64,000 nucleotides of DNA from Tanytarsus gracilentus (Eukaryota; Arthropoda; Insecta; Diptera; Chironomidae), in the NCBI GenBank assembly GCA_038502055.1, contig JAXRKN010000020.1, positions 372,001 through 436,000 of the forward strand, written 5' to 3'. Below the pieces are notes generated by a model. That model was not told the origin of the DNA. It saw only the letters and a list, made by a program, of their open reading frames with translations, and did no database searches. Both the position numbers and the translations under genes were made by a program. Positions 22,301 through 30,970 of the stretch are shown piece by piece (the stretch's first letter is position 1; each line of letters begins with the position of its first letter).

Positions 22301-24127
22301 AAAAAGTTTATATGAAAATTTCAATTATTTTCTGAATTTTTTTAATCAAAATTTGTAAATTTTCAATTTCTAGTTTTTTTTTGAAATTTTCGCCAAATTT
22401 TTTAAATTTCTCAATTTTTTGTTAATTTTTTTATTAATTCTCATTTTAATTTTTAGATTGATAAAATCGACGAACAAAATCGTGAAAAGCTATCAAAGTT
22501 TGAAGATCTCACGCTTTACCTTCTGAATGTCTCGACCACCCTCAACATCATGACCGAAATCGTTCCCAACGAAGTGAAAATTTTTAGCACCCGCGAACTG
22601 CATCTCGAAGCGTCGATCGCTAATTTTTACGACAACTTTGTGGCATCGCTTTATCAAAATTCTCACGCTGTCGATCCAAACGCTTATTTTTTGAGCTTCA
22701 TCGACTACGCACGAGTTGAGCTCATTAATGCGTTTAGAAATTTATTGAATCGACCAATTTTAACGATTTTTGGTGCGAGTGAGAAGAATCGACATAAAAT
22801 TAGCGATGAAATTTTGTCGATCTTAAGTGAATGTGCTGGATATCCAGTCTTCATTGCTGATTATGTTAAATTATTCCCGATTGAGATGGACTTGGATGTT
22901 GTGATGCAGTGCGATAAAAAGAAAATGTGAGAAAATTTAAATTTTAAGAAATTTTATTAATTTTTTTAAATTCTCAGAGACAAAATCAAGCTTGACTTCG
23001 TCCGCAGTGCCTTTAAAAGTGAAAACTCATCACCATCAATCGTCAATGGTCATCAATCAACACAAAGAGCAATTCCTTCAAGTGAAAGCGAAGAAGAAGA
23101 AGAACTCGAAGGTGCTTGTGCATTGCCACTCAAAAAAGAGCCAAAAGTAAAGTCGAAAGACATCGAAGACTTACTGCAGGTCGAGACAGCTAAAATTTTG
23201 GAGTTGTTTGGTGACTTGGGAACTGGATATATCCGAAAATTGCTCGCGTTCTATGATAACAGCTCGGAGAAAGTCATCGAGAAAATTGTTGAGGGTAAAA
23301 GGGGATTTATTTTTAAATCCATGGATTTAATCAAGGATTAATTTTATTTTTTCTTTAAAAATTAATTAAAAGATTAAAAATTAATTCCGATTTAATCCTG
23401 GATTTAAATCTAAATTTAATTTAATTTAAAAATTTTAATTCGCTTCAAATTTCTTATTCTAGACGACCTCGATCCACACTTCAAATCCGCCGATAAAACC
23501 GAGCCATACATTCCACCCGAAGACAATGTCGAACTTCCTGCAAATCCCAACAAACAGGAGCTCGTTCAATATTATGGAAAACTTTATGGCAACGAAAACT
23601 TTGACATCCTCAAAAATGGCAAAAATTACACAACGAAGCAGCCGAAAACCGCGAATGAGATTCTCGATGATAAATCTCACGTTCAGGAATTTCGAGAGCG
23701 TTACACTCAATACTCGCTAATATCGGATGAAAATGATCCAATGTATGACGACGAATATGATGACAGTTATGATGTTTTTGCTGCGACAGAGCCTAAAATT
23801 CACATTCGAGGTAAAATGCGTGATGAACTGCCGGACGAGGTTTCAGAGTCGGAGAGCGAAGAAGAGGTTCAGAAAAATCCTCTCGAGTTTTGTGAAAATC
23901 CTGAAGCAATTCGAGCGCGACGTGATCAACAATATCAAGCGAGAATGTCTAAGAAATTTCCAAATCGACCGCAAAAAAGTCGCGATGTCGTTGGTGCTGC
24001 GAAAGGTCAAGGTCAGAGCGATGATGTGTTGAGAGCTCGGGTCAATAAAAATACCAACAAGGCATCGAGAGCGAATCACAATCGAAAAGCTGGAAGCACT
24101 TTCAAGCAGAGTCGTGGAATGTACTAA
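19380..24127 (+). CDS. ASCC2: ASCC2 (activating signal cointegrator 1 complex subunit 2)
   Basis: Seven exons, 19380-19397, 19722-19781, 19880-20040, 21777-22191, 22457-22926, 22978-23294 and 23463-24127, sum to 2,106 bases (701 aa). The N-terminal half matches the ASCC2 helical region that binds ASCC3 (SPKWLDTNVP, DYLEWILGLDFYRFWSHVI, NALVITLRLITNRES, YENYIISMP). Exon 6 encodes a ubiquitin-binding CUE domain (about ILELFGDLGTGYIRKLLAFY, with the Leu/Ile pattern of CUE helices). The C-terminus has DPMYDDEYDDSYDVF and a basic, glutamine-rich tail typical of the family. ASCC2 recruits the ASCC3 helicase/ALKBH3 repair complex to K63-ubiquitin chains and takes part in ribosome-collision splitting. 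Intron 3 (20041-21776) contains a complete antisense P450 gene. Confidence 0.95.
20035..21640 (-). CDS. Cytochrome P450, CYP6-like, nested in ASCC2 intron
   Basis: Exons 21640-21026 and 20847-20035 sum to 1,428 bases (475 aa). An N-terminal membrane anchor (MLFLILLAIFLTFVF) is followed by the CYP3-clan pattern WKKLRQKVTPLFSSSKLK (C-helix), AGYETTAST (I-helix oxygen groove), ETLRKYP (ExxR) and the heme loop PFGFGQRSCPGNRMG with the Cys ligand. It is expected to be an ER mono-oxygenase acting on xenobiotics or endogenous lipids. The meander between the PERF-region (FNPDRDSNQ) and the heme loop is several residues shorter than usual in CYP6. The single intron is 178 bases. The stop codon overlaps the last bases of ASCC2 exon 3 on the other strand. 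A TCAGT initiator-like site lies at 21664-21668, about 25-30 bases before the ATG. Confidence 0.93.
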
Positions 24128-24187
24128 GAAAATATTTTGAAATTTTTATTTCCCAATTTTTCAAATTAAAATTAAATTGTTCACAAA

Positions 24188-25108
24188 TTAATTGAATTTG
24201 CAGCAACTTTCAATTTTCTTTCCAATTTCGTCGTTAATTTTAACAAAGTTCGATTTAATTTCGTCAAATTTCGAGTTTTGAAATTCGCAACTTTGAGATT
24301 GCAATTTTTGATTTTCTTCATTGAGTTTTAAATTTTCAACGTAAAGTTTTTCAATTTCTTCATTTTCTATCCGCAAAAGTTCAATGATTAAAGTTAAATT
24401 TGAAACTTTCCTTTCAACTTTGTAATCGTGCTTTAATTTTAAAATTTCCAAGCTCAAATTTTCAACTTCTTGATTTTTAGCTTTGAGTTGGATAAAAATT
24501 AAATCTTTGCATTTGTCTTCAACATTTCGAATGACTGTGATGAGCTTGGATCGATCGGAAGTGTCGTCGGCAGCGGAAGTGCATGGATTTGATTGAAGAC
24601 GTAAAACTTTAAGCTTTTCGAGGTTATCAAAAGTTCCAACCTCAATATGACGAATTTTGTTGTCCTGCATCCAAATTTCCTCTAAATTTTTACTAAATTC
24701 AAACAAATCAATTTCGACAATTTCAATTTTATTGTTGTGCACCCAAAGTTTCTTGAAATTTGCTCCAAACTGCCGCAAATCTTCTTTTTTGATTTCTTCA
24801 AGTTCTGCTTTGTGGATTTGAATCGCTTCAATGTTCTCAAAGAAGTTTGTGACATTTCTCGGGAAAAAAATCACTTTGAGGTTGGAATAGTTTTGTAAAT
24901 TTATCCATTTGACGTCATCGTTGGTTTTTCCGCTCAAATGAAAGCCGCGAATTTTTTCGATCTCTCGATTGTCTTTCGATGTGATGAGCTCGCTGTTTTG
25001 GACTTCACAATAATATCCGTGAGTCGGTGAGTCTTTGAAAATACAATCTAGGACGATGCCTTCAATTGTGACAAAAGAAATCGCGAAAAAAATTATTAAA
25101 AATTTCAT
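24188..25108 (-). CDS. Secreted leucine-rich repeat protein with coiled-coil tail
   Basis: Single exon. I start at the second Met (25108), which begins a clean signal peptide (MKFLIIFFAISFV); an in-frame Met at 25129 is the alternative. The mature part opens with a Cys pair (LDCIF, GYYCEV), then irregular LRRs (FGANFKKLWVHNNKIEIVE, LEEIWMQDNKIRHIEVGTF, LKVLRLQSNPC), then charged heptad-like sequence (about residues 215-300) and a final CC pair (IESCCKF). This layout, LRRs plus coiled coil plus C-terminal cysteines, is seen in a large dipteran family and resembles the mosquito LRIM/APL1 immune factors in outline, though I cannot show orthology. A TCAGTC initiator-like site sits at 25147-25152. 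Confidence 0.85.
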   Translation of the reverse strand: MKFLIIFFAISFVTIEGIVLDCIFKDSPTHGYYCEVQNSELITSKDNREIEKIRGFHLSGKTNDDVKWINLQNYSNLKVIFFPRNVTNFFENIEAIQIHKAELEEIKKEDLRQFGANFKKLWVHNNKIEIVEIDLFEFSKNLEEIWMQDNKIRHIEVGTFDNLEKLKVLRLQSNPCTSAADDTSDRSKLITVIRNVEDKCKDLIFIQLKAKNQEVENLSLEILKLKHDYKVERKVSNLTLIIELLRIENEEIEKLYVENLKLNEENQKLQSQSCEFQNSKFDEIKSNFVKINDEIGKKIESCCKFN

Positions 25109-25528
25109 TTTTAAAGCCAATCTAAACACTTCGATGTGAAATTCTCGACTGAGTTTATTTTTAGAACAATTTTGTGATTAAAAAATTTAAATGTATGGAA
25201 ATGAAAATTGATAAAGAATTTTTTAGCTGCGCTACACATAAATCATAAATTATTTTCGATAACGGAAGAAAAATCTCGTGATAGAGTCGAGGTATGAGTG
25301 TCAGCATGGATTTCCAATATTTTCATCTGTTTCAAATAAAATTTAAAATTCATGCGTTGAAAATTTTCATCTGGTTCAAATATTTTTTTTTATGGTCAAC
25401 GCATTTTTTTCTCATAACTATGAATTCATAATTTTAGGACCAACGCAACGCAGCTGCGGTCTTTTCATGCTTAGAAAAGTCATTTGTGATTTTTATCTCA
25501 AACTGTTCGGACGTTTAAGTTTTTAAAA
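25109..25528. other. Divergent upstream region
   Basis: About 400 bases between the head-to-head LRR gene and the four-TM gene. Apart from the LRR initiator-like site, only A+T-rich sequence with a moderately G+C-richer patch (25436-25470) is seen. Confidence 0.45.
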
Positions 25529-26135
25529 ATGGAACAATACAAGAAAAATTTATTGTTGCAAGTCGCGGAAGTTGTGAGGAATTTTAAAATAAAAAATGTT
25601 ATTAGAATTTTAAGAAGAAAAAATATTTTTTTAGGTTTTAGTGCTTTTTTGCTGCGCGCTCGATTTCGCATTGAAATTTGATGAGAATTTTTCTCATAAA
25701 ACTTCGCTGCTCGTTCATGGAACTTTGGTTGGATATTGCGTCATAGCTTTGTTGCTTTTATGTGAAAGGATGCTTAACACACCGATCAGCTTTTGGGGAG
25801 GTGAGTTTTAAAAATTTAAATTCACTAAAAAATTGAAAGTTTATTTTTTTCAGATTGCTTTTATGCTTTGGTTGGTTTTTTGATGTATTTGAGTTCGGGA
25901 TGTTTTATTCTTCACTATTGGGTGAATCAAAAATCTTTGGATGGACGAGCTGAAGGAATTGTGAAAGGAATCGCTTGCATTTTCACTGGAATTTTCTTTT
26001 TGGGTAAATTCACTAAATTAATTAATGAAAGTTTTGAAATAATTTTAAAATTTTAATTTTTTAGGGCCTCGAACGATTAAATTGCTTTGGAAATCAAAGG
26101 ATTTAATTTTAGCCCTAGCTCCGTTGGGTATTTGA
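25529..26135 (+). CDS. Small four-TM membrane protein (MARVEL/snakeskin-like outline)
   Basis: Exons 25529-25573, 25635-25800, 25854-26003 and 26065-26135 sum to 432 bases (143 aa). Exons 2-4 encode four hydrophobic helices (VLVLFCCALDFAL, LLVHGTLVGYCVIALLLL, CFYALVGFLMYLSSGCFILH, IVKGIACIFTGIFFL) with short loops, and a short basic C-terminus. Length, spacing and the HYW after helix 3 resemble insect MARVEL-type septate-junction proteins such as snakeskin, but I see no decisive motif, so the name is by outline only. Four clean GT-AG introns in phase make the gene itself secure. It is likely a plasma-membrane protein. Confidence 0.8.
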
Positions 26136-26677
26136 AAAACTCGAAGATTTAACTCAACATTATCTTACAAAATTTTTCTTCTTGCTATCATTTAAATTTT
26201 CATTTGCTATCATTTATATATTTTCTAAAATTTACTTACGACATAAAATATATCTAAAGATTAAATTTTAAGAAATTAAAACCCTTTAAAAATTCATGCT
26301 TTAAAAAAATCACAAGGGGTCCAACAACTCCCATGTAAACCCATATAAATTTTTATAAATTTATATGGTCGTTGTGGATCCCCTGAAAAATCATTAATAG
26401 ATAAATTGCAAGCAAATCATCTAATTTCAACATTTGCATTCAAATTTCATTAAAAACATGCTAATGAAAAATTACAAAAATAATTCAAAAAATTATAAAT
26501 TCACATTTAAAAATAATAAGTTCAAATATCAACAAATTTAACAAAATTCTCAAATAAACAATTTTTTTAACAAAGAAAAAATATTTACGCAACATTTTAG
26601 AGCGTCTTAAAAAACTCAAAGAGAAAATTTTCAATATAATTTCGACTCAGTAGAAAAGCAGAAGTTCTCGAGTCAAA
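26136..26677. other. Intergenic with a foldback repeat
   Basis: No gene. It holds the foldback repeat at about 26314-26386, then A+T-rich sequence up to the next start codon. Confidence 0.5.
26314..26386. repeat. Foldback repeat
   Basis: The left arm, AAGGGGTCCAACAAC then CCATATAAATT, and the right arm, AATTTATATGGTCGTTG then TGGATCCCCT, are inverted copies with a small extra block in the left arm. It could form a hairpin or be a tiny MITE. Confidence 0.6.
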
Positions 26678-27208
26678 ATGTGCGTGCCAAGAAATTCAGA
26701 AAAGAAGGAAAAGGGTCAAGTAATTATTTGCGTTTTCATAAAAGTTCACTCGAATTTTTGTGATGAGTTGAGACAATTTTATTATCTTAAATCATTGGCG
26801 GTGAACGCGATCGTCATTGGATTTTTTTTTTCGATGATTTTATTCATTTTCAGAGAGTTTGGAGAAGTTGGTTAGTTGATAAATTTTTTAACGATTTTTA
26901 AATTTTTAAATAATGTTAAATCTTAGTATACAATTAATAAAATTTTGATAAAGTTTTTTAAATTTTTTTAACGTATATTTTTAAATTTTTAAATAACGTT
27001 AAATCTTTAAAAATTTAATTAAATTTAAAATTAAGTTTTAAAATTTTTTAACGTATATTTTTAAATTTTCAATAATTTTATTTTCAAACCATTAATTTTA
27101 AATTTTTTTTAACGTTAATTTTTTTTCAGACCAACAACAAAAAATTCCGTCTCCATCCTGCCCGTCCGGCTTCACCTACGACCAGCTCCGACTTAAATGT
27201 TTCGACAT

Positions 27209-27232
27209 CAATGAATGCGAAGAAAATTCTTG
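27209..27232. repeat. Target-site duplication, left copy
   Basis: 24 bases identical to 28046-28069, lying in the EGF exon (encoding NECEENS). Confidence 0.95.
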
Positions 27233-27467
27233 ATTAATTAATTAGATCATTAGGTGGCCCTCCGAGTGTGCGCCCGCCCCACATGATTGACCCCGTTCCT
27301 CGGAAAAGAGGGGTCTTAGATTTAAGTCGATAAAAGGTAAACCCCTTCTCGGAATAAATAAATTAGATAATCGTTAGTGAGAACTGATGTCGGGCAACCA
27401 CCTTCCATCAGCGTTGGTTAATAGGGAATTTTAAAATACCTTTAGGAATGTTAGTGTGTTATATTTT

Positions 27468-27499
<32 letters not shown>

Positions 27500-28045
27500 G
27501 TAAGAACAGTCTTGTTTACTGAACAGATATTACAGTTTCCAACTAATCACAACCAAATAACATTTTATTTATTTCAAATACTTGGAAAAGATTCCTCTAC
27601 CTTCCTCAACTGTTACTATTGTTCACAGTTGGATTGATTAAAATCACACTCCTAAAAAAAATATAAATTTAACTGTCATTTTATTTGAATTTCCCCCCTT
27701 TTTTTTCTTGTTTTTCCCTTTTTTTCCCATTTTCCTAATTTATTAAATTTCAAATCAACTTTCTATATTAAACACTATTAAAGAGCTTCATCATACAGGG
27801 AGCTCTTTATCTTTACTTTACCATGTGTGTCTTAAATTTCCTCATCTTAAAAAAAAAAAAATCCTCTTCTAACTTCCCATTACAGCTTACAACTCTTCCA
27901 ACTTCCAACTCCTTTCCTTATTTCACTTTTCTTATTTAACTAATTCACTACTTTTTACTACCCTGGCACTGCTTCAAGTGATTTAATTCAAAATTACTAA
28001 TGGAGCCAATAATTTTTCGACTACTCTCTTGAAAAGCACACTTCC
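27233..28045 (-). mobile_element. Non-LTR-type retroelement insertion (non-coding, 813 bp)
   Basis: Flanked by a perfect 24-base target duplication. Read on the minus strand it contains A-rich stretches, including a long poly-A (27472-27493 as T on the plus strand), followed by a G+C-rich block (about 27250-27420) and ends in short TAAT-type repeats at 27233. A long variable duplication and a simple-repeat 3' end point to LINE-type target-primed integration, so a SINE or 5'-truncated LINE. No reverse transcriptase frame is present. Confidence 0.8.
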
Positions 28046-28069
28046 CAATGAATGCGAAGAAAATTCTTG
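28046..28069. repeat. Target-site duplication, right copy
   Basis: Identical to 27209-27232. Confidence 0.95.
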
Positions 28070-28684
28070 TAAAATTTGTCGATCGAAAATTTGCGAAAAT
28101 CTCATTGGAAGTTTTAAGTGCAAAAATCCCAAATGTCCGATTGGTTATCAAATTCACGCCTCATACAGACGCACACACGTTAAGTGAGCGATGAATGATG
28201 TGTTAAAATTTTATTTAAACATTAATTTTCTCATTAGCAAATGTGTGCGAAAGCGATGTCGAAGAAAAGACGAAAATTGTCATCAACAGCCTAAATTTAG
28301 AAGCTTCAGAACTTTTTACATTTCACCGGCGAGCGATGTGAGGAAATATGGAGGTGTCGTGATGCACGAGATTTACACGCGAAAATATAGAAGAGGAATT
28401 GTCGTTGAAATGTCGACGGATGGACTCAAATTTGAGTGTGTGAAGAGGCAAAATTTGGAGTAAGATAAATTTTAAATTTAACTTAAAAATTAATTTAAAT
28501 TTTGAAAATATTTTTTAGACTGAGACTGAAGAGTTTTGGAAAGTTGATTTTAATTCTTAAGAATGTCGCAGAATTAAATCAAAAATGTTCGAATAGTTTA
28601 AAATTTGTTGAGCTACGTTTTAAAAATAGATTTAGTGAGGAAATTATCGAAAGTTTAAGAATTAAATTAAATTTTGTGGACTAA

Positions 28685-29188
28685 AAATTTTAAACGGATT
28701 TTTTTGAATTTTAAAAATAATTTAATCTTCCAAGGGGGAGTTAACTACAAAAACAGCTCAACATTTTTAATTAAATTTTTTTAATCAAATTTTGAAGTCC
28801 ATTACCTCTTGTAAATTCATCGATAAAATGCAAAAATTTAGCTGAAAAACAAAATTTAATTTTTTAATTATAAATTTTTATTTGTATTTTTTGTTCTAAA
28901 ACTTTTATTTAATTTACTAATTTGGTTTTGTTAATTTGAAACTAATTTGTCCGTTTATTTGTGTTTGAAATTTTAAAGAATTTTTTCCTCCATTCAAAAC
29001 TTGAAAGTTGAAAAGAAAATTCATAGTTTTTTAGAACTTTCAAGCAAATTTGAAATCTTTCGTTCAAATTTTTTAATTAAAAGCGTTTTAGTGAATTTTG
29101 AGCGTGTTTGAATTTTTGTTAAATTAAATTCTATTTTTACCAGCTATTAAAACAATTAAATAATTCAAGCAACAGATTTAAAACATTT
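28685..29188. other. Convergent gene gap
   Basis: About 500 bases between the 3' ends of the fibulin-like and ODAD4-like genes. A+T-rich, nothing else seen. Confidence 0.5.
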
Positions 29189-30650
29189 TTAACGTCTTAG
29201 TGCAGCCGACATTGCTGGAATTGTTTCCGTGATCGCTTTGCTACTCGACAAAATCTTCGTCGGCTTTTGTTGCCTCCAAAATTCTTGTCGCGTGTTCAAA
29301 AAAGTTATCGCGTCTTTCGCATATTGTGAAACGTTTTCAGTTTTTGTGTCGGCGCGCTTTAAATCGGGATGTTTTAGAAGATTCTCAAGATATTCTTTAT
29401 CGACAAAAAGTTCGCCCAACAATTTTCTCGCTTGACTTCTCTCGTAAGCTTCTTTGCTTTTGGCTTTTCTAGGTCTCGCGGATCTCGATCGAACTGAGCC
29501 TGAAATTGGCGATTCTTGCCTTGGAAGTGGCGGGAGTTTGTCTTTCTGCAATGCCGCAAGATGTCGAGGTTCAACTTTCTGTTGACATCCACCGATCGTG
29601 TTCTCAATCGCTTCCTGAGTTTTCTGCACGCCAAGTCTAAAATTATTCAGCTCAGGTCGAAGTCTCAAGCCACGATGGAAGAACATCAAACTATGCTCGA
29701 ACCTTCCGAGATAATAAAGAGCTTCAGCTTTCTGATAAATTGCTCGGATGCTGTTTTTATCGAGATCGAGCGCCATTTCAGCGTCGACGAGAGCTTTGTC
29801 GGGTTCGCCGAGTTGGAGGTAACACTTTGAGCGAGCAATGAGAGCGCCTTGGTCGCCGGGTGACATCTCGATTGCCTAAAATAGAATTAAATTTTAATTA
29901 TTTTTAAAAAATTAAAACTGCAATAATTTCTCTGGAGAAATCCTTAACTGTTGTAAAACTTTTAAAACTGCTGTAAAATTTGAAAATTTTAAATTTTAAT
30001 AAAATTATGAAAAATTGTTTAAACTGCTTTAAATTTTGAAAAGTTTCTTAACTGCAATATAATTTGGTTTCTAAAACTGCAATAAAAATTTAAAATTCTT
30101 AAAACTGCTATAAAAATTTAAAATTCTTAAAACTGCAATAAAAATTTAAAATTCTTAAAACTGCTATAAAATTGTGAAATTCCCCTGGATCTCATAAATT
30201 CCCCACCTTCGTCAAAAACTTCACTCCATTATCCAAATTATTATTTTTAATCGCTCTCATTCCGAGCATCAAGAAAGCCATCGCATCCGTGTCATCGGGC
30301 TGGATTCTGATTGCCATTTTATCGCTTCCAATTTTAGATTTCAACTCTTGTTTGATGTCCAAAACGCCAAAACTGACGGCAGCTGCTCGATCCTTATCGC
30401 AGTAACATTCATCGAGAGCTAAACCAAGTAAGTTTACTTTACGCTGCTCGATGATGATTTGTGGCTTTCTCCTAGACCACGATGGAATGACTATTGACGA
30501 CCTTCTGTCACTGCTCCGATCATCATCATTTTTCTCCTTTTTCTTCTTCTCTTTTTTCTCTTCCTTCTTAGGTTGCGATGGATAAAGTCTCGATGGCTCT
30601 TCCTCATCGACAATTGCACGAACGTAACTTTGAAGAAGTTCTTCATTCAT
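29189..30650 (-). CDS. ODAD4: ODAD4/TTC25-like outer dynein arm docking protein
   Basis: Exons 30650-30207 and 29875-29189 sum to 1,131 bases (376 aa). TPR motifs run across the splice (IKNNNLDNGVKFLTKAIEMS, then GALIARSKCYLQLGEPDKAL and AIYQKAEALYYLGRFEHSL, then FFHRGLRLRPELNNFRLGVQ), followed by the TTC25-specific strings RKLLGELFVDKEYLENLL and LNTRQEFWRQQKPTKIL. The N-terminal exon is lysine-rich and low in complexity (PKKEEKKEKKKKEK). Vertebrate TTC25 recruits the outer dynein arm docking complex to ciliary doublets; in insects motile axonemes exist in sperm and chordotonal neurons. The protein lacks the later TPRs of the vertebrate form. A plausible 5' exon at 30970-30842 does not splice cleanly. 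Confidence 0.88.
30060..30180. repeat. Tandem repeat in ODAD4-like intron
   Basis: About four units of an AAAACTGC(A/T)ATAAAAATTT-like, 27-28 base repeat in intron 29876-30206. Confidence 0.7.
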
Positions 30651-30841
30651 TTTTAAAGAGTTTGAAATTTAACGAGAAAAAAATGTTCAACAATTGGTTG
30701 AAAAACAAATATGTGAAAGTAAAAGTGAAACCATGGCGATTTAAATCGATGAAATTTAGTGGATGCGATGGAAGATGGCGTTGGCGATTTTGAAGTTTTT
30801 GTGGCGGTTAAAAAATTCAAATTTTCATATTTTAAACTCAC

Positions 30842-30970
30842 CGAATTAAATCCAATCAAAGCCTTCGCATAATTCCGCATTTTCATTTGATTCGAAGCTT
30901 CATCCACCAAAATCTTCCTCATCGCCTCGATTTCATCTTTGGGATTTTTCTTCGATCTCTTTCGTGACAT
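30842..30970 (-). CDS. Candidate 5' exon of the ODAD4-like gene
   Basis: Starts MSRKRSKKNPKDEIEAMRK and ends in KMRNYAKALIGFNS at a strong GTGAGT donor, phase 0. The end reads like the first helix of a TPR, and the next exon opens with in-frame SLKMNEELLQ, as expected for the same repeat. But no AG occurs on the minus strand between the donor and 30642, and that AG gives the wrong phase. AGs further in are in phase but lack a good pyrimidine tract. It may be a real first exon affected by an assembly or sequence error, or a separate short transcript. Confidence 0.5.

Larger units (their letters stand above)
26678..28684 (+). pseudogene. Fibulin-like EGF protein gene, interrupted by insertion
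   Basis: Exons 26678-26870, 27130-28183 (carrying the insertion 27233-28045 plus one copy of the target duplication), 28238-28459 and 28519-28684. Without the insertion and one duplicate the frame is open for 265 codons. A signal-anchor-like helix (AVNAIVIGFFFSMILFIF) precedes CPSGFTYDQLRLKCFDINEC, the start of a calcium-binding EGF module, then SCKICRSKICENLIGSFKC. The C-terminal part (FYISPASDVRKYGG; VVEMSTDGLKFECVKRQ; LRLKSFGKLILILKNVAEL; KFVELRF) resembles a fibulin-type C-terminal module. Extracellular-matrix role is by family only. With the insertion, the frame meets a stop (TCT TGA) at once, so this allele would give a truncated protein unless the insert is removed from RNA. Confidence 0.75.
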
